Origin: Schnuerera sp. xch1
GTDB taxonomy: Bacteria > Bacillota > Clostridia > Tissierellales > Tepidimicrobiaceae
Length of the DNA: 43,218 nt
Direction: 5' to 3'
Assembly (NCBI RefSeq): GCF_019931165.1
Contig: NZ_JAIOUP010000019.1
Span: 1-43,218, forward strand
The notes under the pieces are model-generated. The model made no database searches and had not been told where the DNA came from. It saw nothing but the letters and a program-made list of their open reading frames with translations. Of this stretch, positions 16,998-25,989 are shown piece after piece. A program made the translations under genes and the position numbers. Positions within the stretch are counted from its first letter, which is position 1; every line of letters starts with the position of its first letter.

Positions 16998-17840
16998 TTA
17001 ATCGTTAATGTTTTCACAATAATATATCAACCCTGCTAAAAATCCTTTGCTGTTTACAGATCCTCCTTTTTTTTCTTTACCGCGTATAAATTCCATTTCC
17101 TTCCGTACTTGCTCAAAGTTAAATAGAGTATTGGAATACTTAGTAAAAACATCATTCATATAGTCTTCAAGCCCTAAATTTGCAATATTAGACATAGCTA
17201 TACTAATAGCCCTCCTAATCCTTTGTTCCATTGATTTAGGACTATCTGTAAAGTTCTCGCATAATTCTCGAATAGTAACATTGTTTAAATTTATGTTATT
17301 TCTTATAGCATATTTAGCTAGATCTATAATATTTTCGCTCCCTCTTTCACCTATAATTCCCAGTTCCGTCAATACATTGTTGATACACTTTTCACAAGTA
17401 TTTTCGAATCTTATTGTTTCCTTTTCCGAGTAATTATTGAATATTTTCTGCATCTTTGAGATACTTCTGTTTATTTCAATGCGATCTATTACCTTCTTAA
17501 TTATTGTTTCGACTTCTATTGCATTTATTGGTTTATATATATAATATTCAACACCATATTTATAAGCTTTTTCTACCATTTTCTTTGAAGATACTTGAGA
17601 TATCATTATAAACTCGATAGTAGGTAATTGTTTCTTTAATTCCTTTATAACCTTCAACCCATCCATTTCTGGCATCAACAAATCAATTAGAACTATATCT
17701 GGAATATTAGCTTTAATTTTCTCCATTCCCCTTTTCCCATCAAGTGCTTCTCCTACCACTGTCCCTAACATCTTATCTTCAATTATCTTCTTCAGTATAC
17801 GTACCACATTTAGATCATCGTCTACAATAAAAAATCTCAT
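16998..17840 (-). CDS. glnL: Response regulator with C-terminal YcbB/GlnL DNA-binding domain
   Basis: 280 residues. The receiver domain (1-120) has D7-D9 in the acidic pocket, phospho-acceptor D53 (IVLIDLLMPEMDG) and a lysine in YYIYKPIN. Residues about 130-280 match the YcbB domain of Bacillus GlnL, with IRRAISIAMSNIANLGLEDY, the FNFEQVRKEMEFIRGK stretch and a C-terminal GG-VN motif. It should activate transcription when the paired kinase is stimulated, in Bacillus by glutamine. The start follows the kinase stop directly (TAAATG), so the two are co-translated. The likely target is the symporter gene just downstream. Confidence 0.85.
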   Translation of the reverse strand: MRFFIVDDDLNVVRILKKIIEDKMLGTVVGEALDGKRGMEKIKANIPDIVLIDLLMPEMDGLKVIKELKKQLPTIEFIMISQVSSKKMVEKAYKYGVEYYIYKPINAIEVETIIKKVIDRIEINRSISKMQKIFNNYSEKETIRFENTCEKCINNVLTELGIIGERGSENIIDLAKYAIRNNINLNNVTIRELCENFTDSPKSMEQRIRRAISIAMSNIANLGLEDYMNDVFTKYSNTLFNFEQVRKEMEFIRGKEKKGGSVNSKGFLAGLIYYCENIND

Positions 17841-19106
17841 TTAATCATCACTTTCCAATTCTTTAACTGGTATACATATCGTAAAAGTACTTCCAAATCC
17901 CAATTGTGATTCAACTTCTATTCCTCCTTTTAGGCTTTCTTCAAGAATATTTTTTACAATGCTAAGTCCTAATCCTCTATTTATCTGTCCTATGCTATAA
18001 TCAATTTTAGTGGAATATCCATGAGAAAATATATGGGGTAAATCTTTCTTACTGATTCCGCACCCATCATCTGAAATAATAAATATATGCTGATGAGTTT
18101 TTACAAAATGAGATATGTTAATATTCCCGTCAGATTCGATTGAATCTATTGCATTCATTATGATATTTCTTAATATTGATATAATATAATAGTGTTTTTT
18201 CGTATAAAAATTTTCGCCAATATCAAATTTTATAGAAATATTTTTATTTTGATTTTTTATTTCTCTTTGTAAGCTTTTATTTAATATGGTTATCATCTCG
18301 TCAAGGTACATACCTACATGATCCAGTCTATCCTCCATTATCTCTTCTATACCTGCTACAACTAATCCATACTCTTTTTTTATCTCATGAATATCTTTAG
18401 CAATCTCTAATGCTTGTTTAGCCCAAGCATCCCTATTTTTGTATTCTTCAATATCGTTAAAGAGTTTATAAGCATTAGACATTACTATTTCAATATAGCT
18501 CATGTTTTTCTCCATTAAATATGTTTCTGATTTCAACTGTGAAATCAATTGTAAAAGGTTTCTATATCTTTTATCGTGCTCTTCTCTTACTATCAACAAC
18601 TTATTATATCTATAAGCAAAAATTATCAGCCACACCAATCCAGCTCTTATAATCGCTACTAAAGCAAAGGTATTGATTATATCGAAGCCTGTTGCAAATA
18701 AATCATTTCCTACTCTAATATACATTTCCACTATATTTGATAATAAATCCCCTATAAAGCAGATGAAAATCATACTATTTTGAGTAATTGGCTCAAAATT
18801 TTTCTTTACTATATATAGTATAAACCCATAAATCATATAAAAACCGTATTCTGGTAAGGAATATAAAAAAGTCTCTACCAATATTCCCTGAAAAGCTTGG
18901 GATAATATTCCCCTAATCAATACCAAGGAAATTCCAGAAGTTATCCCAAATGTTATAGGATTAAACTCATCATTCATAAATACTAATATAGGAAATACAA
19001 CTGCGGCAAAAGAAAACTTAAAGTTTTCTACATAAAAATCAATATATAAAATAGAAAATAACCCTACTATTAAAGAAGCAATTAAAAGCTCCTTTTGTTT
19101 TTTCAT
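17841..19106 (-). CDS. Membrane sensor histidine kinase, GlnK (YcbA) type
   Basis: 421 residues. The first 170 contain about five to six membrane helices with no large external domain. A coiled linker follows, then a dimerisation region with the candidate phospho-histidine H240 (AKDIHEIKKEY). The ATPase domain has an N-box (NIIMNAIDSIES), a G1 box (SDDGCGI) and a G2 box (RGLGLSIVKNIL). The H-box form and the pairing with a YcbB-type regulator point to the GlnK/YcbA group of glutamine-responsive kinases. The ATG has AGGTGAT upstream. It lies 21 bp after the EamA gene, so all three may form one transcript. The name GlnK here is not the PII protein GlnK. Confidence 0.85.
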   Translation of the reverse strand: MKKQKELLIASLIVGLFSILYIDFYVENFKFSFAAVVFPILVFMNDEFNPITFGITSGISLVLIRGILSQAFQGILVETFLYSLPEYGFYMIYGFILYIVKKNFEPITQNSMIFICFIGDLLSNIVEMYIRVGNDLFATGFDIINTFALVAIIRAGLVWLIIFAYRYNKLLIVREEHDKRYRNLLQLISQLKSETYLMEKNMSYIEIVMSNAYKLFNDIEEYKNRDAWAKQALEIAKDIHEIKKEYGLVVAGIEEIMEDRLDHVGMYLDEMITILNKSLQREIKNQNKNISIKFDIGENFYTKKHYYIISILRNIIMNAIDSIESDGNINISHFVKTHQHIFIISDDGCGISKKDLPHIFSHGYSTKIDYSIGQINRGLGLSIVKNILEESLKGGIEVESQLGFGSTFTICIPVKELESDD

Positions 19107-19127
19107 CTAATCACCTAATTTCACGAT

Positions 19128-20027
19128 TTAAACCACATTATCAGTATCCTCACTGATATCTTTTCTTAAGAATTTCCATTTCGTCTCAGTAGTTAAAACT
19201 GCTATTAATATTGAAATACATCCTACTAAAAATCTAATTGTAAGTACTTCTTTTAAAAATATTATTGAAAACAATCCCCCAAATACTGACTCAAAGCTTA
19301 GTATTATTGCAGCATGAGTGGATGTAGTGTATTTCTGAGCTACATTTTGAATTAAAAATGCTGTTAAAGTACTAAATACTGCAAGGTATAACACAGAAAA
19401 TAAAGATTGGTTGTTTAGTCCTGCACCTCCAGGCTCAAATAATAGTGCAAACATAGTCGAAAGAATTCCTGCAACTAAAATTTGAATAACTGAAAGTATT
19501 ATTGGATCGTGTTCATTTGAAAAATATCCAATGGAGGCAATGTGAAGTGCAAAAAAAATGGCACAAATGAAAGTCAAAAATTCACCATATCCAAAATCTA
19601 AATTATCGTCCAAGCTCAAGATTCCAACACCTATAATACATAAAAAAACAGCAACTATTTCATACATATCTGGTTTTTTTTTGCTAATTGCCCAATATAT
19701 AAATGGTACCATAACTACGTTTGTAGCAGTAATGAAGGCTTGTTTCCCTGCAGTTGTGTAATTTAATCCTACAGTTTGTGTTGCAAATGCAATAAATAAA
19801 AAAGTACCTATTATTGCTCCTGCCTTCCAATCTTCTCTTGTTGATTTTTTCAATTTTTTAAAAAATACTATTCCCATCAATATAAAGGCAATCATAAATC
19901 TATAAGTCATAAGAAAATAAGGAGTTATATGGTCTAATGAATTCTTTGTAACTACAAATCCACTTCCCCATATCATTGCAACTAATAATAATGATACATC
20001 AGCATATAAACTTCCCTTAACCTTCAT
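19128..20027 (-). CDS. DMT superfamily transporter, EamA type
   Basis: 299 residues with about ten membrane helices in two EamA repeats. The first repeat opens with LLLVAMIWGSGFVVTK. The second carries the AVFSTLTAFLIQNVAQKYTT and LSFESVFGGLFSIIFLKE motifs. These proteins export metabolites or amino acids; the substrate is unknown. ATG with GAGGTGG 5 nt upstream. It is upstream of the GlnKL-type kinase by 21 bp, so a role in amino-acid efflux under the same control is possible but unproven. Confidence 0.9.
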   Translation of the reverse strand: MKVKGSLYADVSLLLVAMIWGSGFVVTKNSLDHITPYFLMTYRFMIAFILMGIVFFKKLKKSTREDWKAGAIIGTFLFIAFATQTVGLNYTTAGKQAFITATNVVMVPFIYWAISKKKPDMYEIVAVFLCIIGVGILSLDDNLDFGYGEFLTFICAIFFALHIASIGYFSNEHDPIILSVIQILVAGILSTMFALLFEPGGAGLNNQSLFSVLYLAVFSTLTAFLIQNVAQKYTTSTHAAIILSFESVFGGLFSIIFLKEVLTIRFLVGCISILIAVLTTETKWKFLRKDISEDTDNVV

Positions 20028-20143
20028 ATGGCCACCTCAATTCTAAATATATTTTATCAATTTTCAAATATTAACGCAATAAACTGTAACCTTTTTACAA
20101 TTGGAGAATACAATAATATTACGACTACAACTAGGGTGATAGT

Positions 20144-21457
20144 ATGTATAAAAAATTAATTCATGGTGTAAACACTTTAGTCCCCATAGAAAATAATACC
20201 AAAGTCCCATATATTAATTTTGACAATGCCGCCACTACTCCACCTTTATCTTCTGTAATCAATGGGATCAACAATTTTGCTCCTTTCTATTCTTCTATAC
20301 ATAGAGGTACAGGCTATAAATCCATTATATCTTCTTTATTCTATGACCAATCTAGAGATAAAGTATTAAATTTTGTAAAGGCTAATCCAGATTTTCATAC
20401 AGTAATCTTTGTGAAAAATACTACTGAAGCTATTAACAAGCTTTCATATAGACTTAAAGATCAAATAAAGGATGGGATTGTTCTATCAACCTATATGGAA
20501 CACCATTCTAATGACTTGCCCTGGAGATATAAATACAACGTAGACTATGTTGATGTGGATGAAAATGGCAGGCTATCTCTAGATCATCTAGAGTATCTTT
20601 TCAAAAAATATAAGGGAAAAGTAAAATTATTAGCTATAACTGGTGCTTCTAATGTAACAGGTTATATCAATCCAATACATAAGATCGCCAAAATGGCTCA
20701 TAAACATGGTAGTAAAATATTAGTCGATGGTGCCCAATTAGTTCCACACCATCCAGTCGATATGAAAACATTAGAAGACCCTGCCCATATTGACTTCCTT
20801 GCGTTTTCGTCTCATAAGATGTATGCACCTTTTGGAATAGGAATATTAATAGCTCCTAAAGATATATTTAAAAATGGCTTCTCCGAACATATAGGTGGAG
20901 GTACAGTAGATTTAGTAACCCACAAGGAAGTTATTTGGGCTCCCCCTCCCGAAAAAGAAGAGGCAGGGACTCCTAATCTTTTTGGAGTAGTGGCTTTAAT
21001 TGAAAGCATTAAAACTTTAAAAAAATTAGATATGGGAAAAATTGCAGATTACGAAAGAAGTTTAACTAAATACACTCTCGAAAAACTGAAGACTGTTCCT
21101 AATATAATAATTTATGATGATGAAGATGTGAAGAACAAGGTATCTATTATATCCTTTAATATTGATGGACTATATCATGGAACTGTTGCAACTGCTCTTT
21201 CACTAGAAGGAGGTATTGGTGTAAGAAACGGTTGCTTCTGTGCACAGCCATACATTCAAAAATTGCTTAATGTACCAAGTGAACATATAGAAGAATATAA
21301 GAAAGATAAAAACATACCACGACCAGGTACTGTTAGATTAAGCTATGGAATGTATAATGATTATAAGGAAATAAATATACTAATTGAATTACTAAAGCAA
21401 ATTAGTAACAATATTGATTATTACCATAGTAAGTATAAAAATCCTCCTTCCTACTAA
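20144..21457 (+). CDS. Class V aminotransferase, cysteine desulfurase-like (SufS/Csd relative)
   Basis: 437 residues. PLP-binding features are NFDNAATTPP near the N-terminus, H121 (EHHSN), D195 (LVDGAQ) and K225 (FSSHKMYAPFG), which forms the Schiff base. C366 in GCFCAQP aligns with the catalytic cysteine of SufS, with a second cysteine C364 two residues before. Residues 240-275 contain an insert-like stretch (GGGTVDLV, then WAPPPEKEEAGTPN). A sulfur-mobilising role is supported by the DsrE-like protein encoded 24 bp downstream and coupled through an RNA hairpin. No SufU, IscU or scaffold gene is nearby, so housekeeping Fe-S assembly is less likely than a dedicated sulfur-transfer pathway. 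Confidence 0.85.
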   Translation: MYKKLIHGVNTLVPIENNTKVPYINFDNAATTPPLSSVINGINNFAPFYSSIHRGTGYKSIISSLFYDQSRDKVLNFVKANPDFHTVIFVKNTTEAINKLSYRLKDQIKDGIVLSTYMEHHSNDLPWRYKYNVDYVDVDENGRLSLDHLEYLFKKYKGKVKLLAITGASNVTGYINPIHKIAKMAHKHGSKILVDGAQLVPHHPVDMKTLEDPAHIDFLAFSSHKMYAPFGIGILIAPKDIFKNGFSEHIGGGTVDLVTHKEVIWAPPPEKEEAGTPNLFGVVALIESIKTLKKLDMGKIADYERSLTKYTLEKLKTVPNIIIYDDEDVKNKVSIISFNIDGLYHGTVATALSLEGGIGVRNGCFCAQPYIQKLLNVPSEHIEEYKKDKNIPRPGTVRLSYGMYNDYKEINILIELLKQISNNIDYYHSKYKNPPSY

Positions 21458-21477
21458 GAATAGTAAGAAGGAGGATT
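21440..21477 (+). promoter_or_regulatory. Hairpin sequestering the ribosome site of the DsrE-like gene
   Basis: AATCCTCCTTC (21440-21450) is the exact complement of GAAGGAGGATT (21467-21477). After one mismatch, TACTA (21452-21456) pairs with TAGTA (21461-21465) around a 4-nt AGAA loop. The right arm contains the Shine-Dalgarno AAGGAGG (21468-21474), 7 nt before the ATG. The stop codon of the upstream gene (21455-21457) is at the top of the stem. Ribosomes finishing the first gene would open it, so the second gene should be translated mainly when the first is. No T run follows, so it is not a terminator. Confidence 0.8.
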
Positions 21478-21481
21478 ACTT

Positions 21482-21961
21482 ATGAATAATAAAAAGATGA
21501 ATATACTTATATTTAGTGGAGAATATGATAAGGCATTGGCTGCTTTAATACTAGCCAATTCTGCAAAAGAAATAAATATTGATGTAACTATATTTTTCGC
21601 ATTTTGGGGACTTCTTCTAATTAGAAATCCAAACAAGATGTCCGAAGAGGATAAAAGTACATACGAAAAGATGTTTGCAAATATGACGCCAAAAAGTATA
21701 GAAGAATTGCCATTATCCAAAATGAATTTTGCAGGTATGGGTAAAAAGATGTTAACAGAAATGATGGAGGAAAATGATACTCCTACGTTAACTGATTTTC
21801 TAAACGGAGTTATCAATAAAGGCATAACTATGCAAGCCTGTAAACTATCCTGTGAAGTAATGGGATTTAAAAAAGAAGAGCTGATTGATGAAGTAACTAT
21901 AGTTACAGCAGAAGAATATTTAAAAGATGCAATTGATTCTGACATACAGTTGTTCATTTAA
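21482..21961 (+). CDS. DsrE/DsrF/DrsH-like sulfur-relay family protein
   Basis: 159 residues. The Rossmann-like start (MNILIFSGEYDKALAALILANSA), then DVTIFFAFWGLLLIRN, is typical of the DsrE2 family of putative sulfur carriers. C120 and C124 (ITMQACKLSCEVMG) occupy the position where this family carries its persulfide cysteine. It is encoded directly after a cysteine desulfurase-like gene and coupled to it by a ribosome-site hairpin. A persulfide transfer partnership is a good inference, and the acceptor is unknown. A terminator follows immediately. Confidence 0.88.
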   Translation: MNNKKMNILIFSGEYDKALAALILANSAKEINIDVTIFFAFWGLLLIRNPNKMSEEDKSTYEKMFANMTPKSIEELPLSKMNFAGMGKKMLTEMMEENDTPTLTDFLNGVINKGITMQACKLSCEVMGFKKEELIDEVTIVTAEEYLKDAIDSDIQLFI

Positions 21962-21993
21962 TAGAGTCAAAAGAAATTTTGACTCTATTTCTT
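21960..21993 (+). terminator. Terminator after the DsrE-like gene
   Basis: AATAGAGTCAAAA (21960-21972), a GAAA loop, then TTTTGACTCTATT (21977-21989) and TCTTT. Perfect 13-bp stem beginning at the stop codon. Confidence 0.9.
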
Positions 21994-22060
21994 TATCTTT
22001 AATTATATACTAGTATAATATATACTAATATTATATAAGGTCATGTGAGGAGGTATATAT

Positions 22061-23386
22061 GTGGACAAGTGTTCTATATTAAATAAAAATTTACCTCTTT
22101 TAGATGAAATAAAAGCTTTGAAAGAGGTATTTTGGTTAAACAATAATTACCATCGTTTTGATGATGTAGCAGAAAGCCTACCTTTATCGCACGAAGATGT
22201 ATTAGATGCAGAGGAAAGGTTAAAAAGATTTGCTCCTTTTATAAAAAGAATTTTCCCCGAAACTAAGGATGGAATTATAGAATCATCTATATCATCTGTT
22301 GAAAATATGAAAATAAGAATGGAAAAAGATTTTAATAAAAAAATCTATGGAAGACTAATACTCAAAAGAGATGATTCTCTTCCAATTGCAGGTTCAATCA
22401 AGGCTAGAGGTGGCATATATGAGGTTCTAAAGCATGCAGAAACTTTGGCTATGGATAATGGGAAATTATCCATTAATGATGATTACTCTGTTTTAGCAGA
22501 AGATAAATTTAAAGATTTCTTCTCACAATATACAATTCAGGTAGGTAGCACAGGGAATCTAGGGTTAAGTATAGGTATTATGAGTGCTAAGATAGGTTTC
22601 AATGTCAAAGTACATATGTCAAAGGATGCTAAACAGTGGAAAAAAGATCTTCTAAGGAGCAAAGGCGTTGAAGTAGTGGAATACTCTTCTGATTATTCTA
22701 AGGCTGTTGAAGAAGGAAGGAAACTCTCAATGGATAATCCCACAAGTTATTTTATTGATGATGAAAACTCTAAAGATCTATTTCTTGGGTATTCTGTTGC
22801 TGGCAGCAGGGTCAAGAAACAATTAAATGATATGAATATAGTAATAGATGAAAATCATCCTCTGTTTGTATATCTTCCATGTGGCGTTGGAGGAGGCCCA
22901 GGTGGAGTAGCTTATGGATTGAAACTTGTATTCAAGGACAATGTCCACTGTTTCTTTGCAGAACCCACCCATTCACCAGCTATGCTATTAGGGTTAATGA
23001 CTGGATTACACGACAAGATATCTGTAGGAGATATTGGTCTAGATAACAAAACTGAAGCTGACGGATTAGCCGTAGGACGCCCTTCTTCATTTGTAGGTTT
23101 TATGATGGATAAACTATTAAGCGGAGAGTTTACTATAGATGATAATAGATTATATAAATTCTTAGTAAACCTTGTAGGCGAGGAAGATATATACCTAGAA
23201 CCTTCAGCATTAGCAGGATTCTTAGGCCCAATCCTTATATCCAACGAAAAAGGAGAAGAATACTTAAAGAAACAAAATCTATTGGATAAGAAAGATAACA
23301 TAACCCATATGTGCTGGGCAACAGGCGGAAGCCTAGTTCCTGAAGATATAATGGAGGAATACTACAGAAAAGGGAGATACTTTTAG
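22061..23386 (+). CDS. dsdA: D-serine dehydratase (D-serine ammonia-lyase)
   Basis: 441 residues, the expected length. A fold-type II PLP enzyme that turns D-serine into pyruvate and ammonia. K114 in [12 protein letters not shown] binds [16 protein letters not shown] and [14 protein letters not shown] are the phosphate-binding and glycine loops. The start is GTG at 22061 with GAGGAGGT 6-7 nt upstream; the ATG at 22059 is out of frame. It is monocistronic, and its stop overlaps the stop of the convergent ABC permease gene. Direct repeats TATATACTA at 22004 and 22019 in its promoter region may be an operator. Confidence 0.97.
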   Translation: MDKCSILNKNLPLLDEIKALKEVFWLNNNYHRFDDVAESLPLSHEDVLDAEERLKRFAPFIKRIFPETKDGIIESSISSVENMKIRMEKDFNKKIYGRLILKRDDSLPIAGSIKARGGIYEVLKHAETLAMDNGKLSINDDYSVLAEDKFKDFFSQYTIQVGSTGNLGLSIGIMSAKIGFNVKVHMSKDAKQWKKDLLRSKGVEVVEYSSDYSKAVEEGRKLSMDNPTSYFIDDENSKDLFLGYSVAGSRVKKQLNDMNIVIDENHPLFVYLPCGVGGGPGGVAYGLKLVFKDNVHCFFAEPTHSPAMLLGLMTGLHDKISVGDIGLDNKTEADGLAVGRPSSFVGFMMDKLLSGEFTIDDNRLYKFLVNLVGEEDIYLEPSALAGFLGPILISNEKGEEYLKKQNLLDKKDNITHMCWATGGSLVPEDIMEEYYRKGRYF

Positions 23387-24042
23387 AACTTCCTTTTCAT
23401 ATATATCCTTTCAGAAACTCGCATTGATAAATAGTATATTATTACTGATATCGGTAAAAAGTACATGTTTATTGTATTGATATCCATACTCATTATTTTT
23501 TCCAGATATCCTGTACCTTCTAAAACTTTCATAAGCTTACTTACAATTCCTGGTCCCGTCATTACCAATACCCATATTATAGCATTAAAGCTTCTTATTC
23601 CTTCCCCCATCCTAAAATAAATAGGATAATATATGGAATAAAATAATAATACTATGTTGGTTACAAATATAATGCTCCATATATCTGCACTTTTACCACC
23701 TTCTATAATTCCTAATAGAGATATGATATTTGTCCATAGGACTATAACACCACATCCTACTATTATGAATATTATAAGAGCTATATATTTACCTCTAACA
23801 ATATTTTTTCTATCGATTGGCAAGCTATTGAGTATTATTTCAGTCTTATACTTGTCATCATATCCATTGGTATAAATCACTGAAACAAATATCAATATAT
23901 TCATACCTAGTATATAAAACAAACTAGCAGCTAGATAATTAGAAACTGAAAGCCCCATACCAGCAATAAATAATGCATAGATTACTATGAAAATATTCAT
24001 TTTTTGAGCTAGCTTTATATCTTTTAATATTAAATTAATCAT
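23383..24042 (-). CDS. ABC-2 type transporter permease
   Basis: 219 residues, six hydrophobic segments. The pattern of an N-terminal [11 protein letters not shown], a cytosolic [15 protein letters not shown] loop after the third helix and a C-terminal RIYMKRKF fits the ABC2_membrane_5 family. That loop (NSLPIxR) is shared with the next permease, so the two probably arose by duplication and act as a heterodimer. The paired ATPase is 5'-truncated, so this exporter may no longer work. ATG with AGGAGTGA upstream. It lies 10 bp after its partner. Confidence 0.85.
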   Translation of the reverse strand: MINLILKDIKLAQKMNIFIVIYALFIAGMGLSVSNYLAASLFYILGMNILIFVSVIYTNGYDDKYKTEIILNSLPIDRKNIVRGKYIALIIFIIVGCGVIVLWTNIISLLGIIEGGKSADIWSIIFVTNIVLLFYSIYYPIYFRMGEGIRSFNAIIWVLVMTGPGIVSKLMKVLEGTGYLEKIMSMDINTINMYFLPISVIIYYLSMRVSERIYMKRKF

Positions 24043-24052
24043 AATATCACTC

Positions 24053-24685
24053 CTATAAATCCCTATTCTTATATAGTCTTATGGATAATAATAGAGAAAG
24101 TATATACATTACTACAGCGACCAGCGGGATATTAATATATTTCAAAAATCCTATCTGATTTAGAAGCGCCTTCTCACCTACTGAGGATATATTAGCTACT
24201 GTGATGAAAAAGGATATAAATATAATCATCTGAACTATCTGTGCTATCTTAGGTTCAAATCTGAAATATGCTGGAAAAACTATAGATGTAAATATCATTA
24301 TTATAGGGATAGCTTGAAGAATCATTTCCAAATTGAAATAATCCACAGTTGCTAAATTTAAAACATTAATTATCCACAAATAGACCCCAACATACACAAT
24401 AGATATAGCAAAGTAAATAAATGTAGTTATATATTTATATAAAACCACTTCTAATCTACTAATAGGCAAGGAATTCATAATATATTTATACTTTCCGGTA
24501 ATATCATAAGCAAAAGGCGTTATTGACATTAAATAGGTATATGCTACCAGTATTACAAAGTACATGAATCCATCATTATAGGAATCTACGATAAATAACA
24601 GCAGAGGTATATAAAATAACAATAAAAATATCTCCTCCCTACTTGACAACATTAGAGTCAGATCTCTTTTCAATATTCCTAACAC
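24053..24685 (-). CDS. ABC-2 type transporter permease (second subunit)
   Basis: 210 residues with six hydrophobic segments and the shared NSLPISRLEVVLYKY loop. It starts with GTG at 24685, with GAGGAGGT 6 nt upstream overlapping the end of the truncated ATPase gene. Expected to form the membrane channel with the 219-residue permease. The gene itself appears intact although the ATPase is not. Confidence 0.85.
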   Translation of the reverse strand: MLGILKRDLTLMLSSREEIFLLLFYIPLLLFIVDSYNDGFMYFVILVAYTYLMSITPFAYDITGKYKYIMNSLPISRLEVVLYKYITTFIYFAISIVYVGVYLWIINVLNLATVDYFNLEMILQAIPIIMIFTSIVFPAYFRFEPKIAQIVQMIIFISFFITVANISSVGEKALLNQIGFLKYINIPLVAVVMYILSLLLSIRLYKNRDL

Positions 24686-24689
24686 TTTT

Positions 24690-25331
24690 CTACCTCCTCA
24701 CACTATAAACCATTATGTCTTCTAAAGTAGCTCTTTCTATCAGTATTTCGTTCCCGAACATTTTCCTTATCTTTCCCATATTATCAGTTAGCCCTTCAAA
24801 TCCAACTTTAGTCTCCCTTAATCCTATGAACTCCTTTCTTGTATTTGTATCTAAAAGGTCTAATCCACCTTTTACTATTCCGTAACTTTGAAGAATTTCA
24901 TCCTTAGATTCTGAAAATACTATCTTGCCTCTATCTATAAAGGTAATATAGTCAGCAATCTTTTCCAAATCTGTTGTTATATGAGTTGAAAAGAATATAC
25001 TCTTATTATCATCTTGGATTACACTGTATAGAATATCCAATATCTCTCTTCTAAAGACCGGATCCAATCCTGAAGTTGGCTCATCCATTATTATAAGGTC
25101 TGCATGATGGGATAGTGCAACTGCTAATGAAAACTTCATCTTCATGCCTTTGGATAAGGTCTTTATCTTGGCTTTAGAGTTTAAATCAAATTCCTTAATA
25201 TAGTAGTTAAACTGATTATCATCCCATTTAGAATAAAAAGATGCTACAATATTCTTCATCTGTTTGATAGTTAAATGTTCGTAATAGTGATTCTCATCAT
25301 ATACAAAACCTATCCTATTTTTTATTTCCTT
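24690..25331 (-). pseudogene. ABC transporter ATP-binding protein, 5' truncated (Walker A lost)
   Basis: The readable frame runs from just after a TAG at 25332-25334. It opens with IKNRIGFVYDENHYYEHLTI, which is mid-domain sequence of an ABC ATPase. The signature (LSKGMKMKFSLA), Walker B (LIIMDEPTSGLD) and H-loop (FFSTHIT) follow. The first 70-80 residues, including the P-loop GxxGxGK(S/T), are absent, and the sequence upstream belongs to the bioY promoter. The only ATG, at 25259, has no ribosome site. A deletion that removed the 5' end and its promoter is the likely cause. The two downstream permeases would then depend on a distant promoter and on another ATPase. Confidence 0.85.
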
Positions 25332-25360
25332 CTATTTTGTCAATACTTTTATTATTTTAT

Positions 25361-25389
25361 TTGACAATTGTTGTTTTGCTAATTATAAT
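25361..25389 (+). promoter_or_regulatory. Consensus sigma-A promoter of bioY
   Basis: TTGACA (25361-25366), exactly 17 nt, TATAAT (25384-25389): a perfect consensus. The start site would be near 25396, giving a leader of about 24 nt. No clear BirA-type operator (GTTAAC dyad) overlaps it. Confidence 0.9.
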
Positions 25390-25419
25390 TCAATTATTAA
25401 AACCATCGAGGTGAGACTT

Positions 25420-25974
25420 ATGAAAATATCTACTAGGGAAATGATACTAGTATCTTTGTTTACAGCATTAACTGCAATTGGAGCGTTCCTAAGTATACCA
25501 ATTGGTGATGTCCCCATTACACTTCAAAGTATGTTTAGCTTATTAGCAGGCATTTTACTTGGTCCTAAACTAGGAAGTCTGTCTCAAATTTTATATGTGC
25601 TTTTAGGACTTTTTGGAGTTAGGATTTTTGCGAATTTTACTGGAGGCCCTCAATCTATTTTTAAACCAAGCTTTGGATTTTTAATTGGATTGATCTTTGC
25701 TTCATATATAGTAGGCAAGATTGTTCATAAGAACAAATCTGATAATATTAAAAGTATATTTTCTGCCAGCTTACTGGGAACTTTTATCATATATTTATTT
25801 GGAATTCCCTATATGTATTTGATGTTGAACTCTGTATTGGGAAAAGGACTTGATTTTTTTACGGTTTTGAAAACTGCATGTCTAATCTTCATCCCAGGCG
25901 ATCTGTTTAAAGCTATATTATCATCCTTTGTTGCATCCAAGCTTGTTAAAAGAATATGGTATAATAGCAATTAA
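25420..25974 (+). CDS. bioY: Biotin transporter BioY
   Basis: 184 residues with about six membrane segments. BioY signatures include FLSIPIGDVPITLQSMFSLL, GILLGPKLG and the TGGPQSIFKPSFGFLIG motif. BioY is the biotin-binding S-component of an ECF transporter; the energising subunits are not here. The ATG at 25420 has GAGG 8 nt upstream, and the alternative GTG at 25411 lies within the ribosome site. No biotin synthesis genes are seen, which suggests the cell scavenges biotin. Biotin ligase is encoded about 0.8 kb away, on the other strand. Confidence 0.95.
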   Translation: MKISTREMILVSLFTALTAIGAFLSIPIGDVPITLQSMFSLLAGILLGPKLGSLSQILYVLLGLFGVRIFANFTGGPQSIFKPSFGFLIGLIFASYIVGKIVHKNKSDNIKSIFSASLLGTFIIYLFGIPYMYLMLNSVLGKGLDFFTVLKTACLIFIPGDLFKAILSSFVASKLVKRIWYNSN

Positions 25975-25989
25975 AGGAGGGGATTTTTT

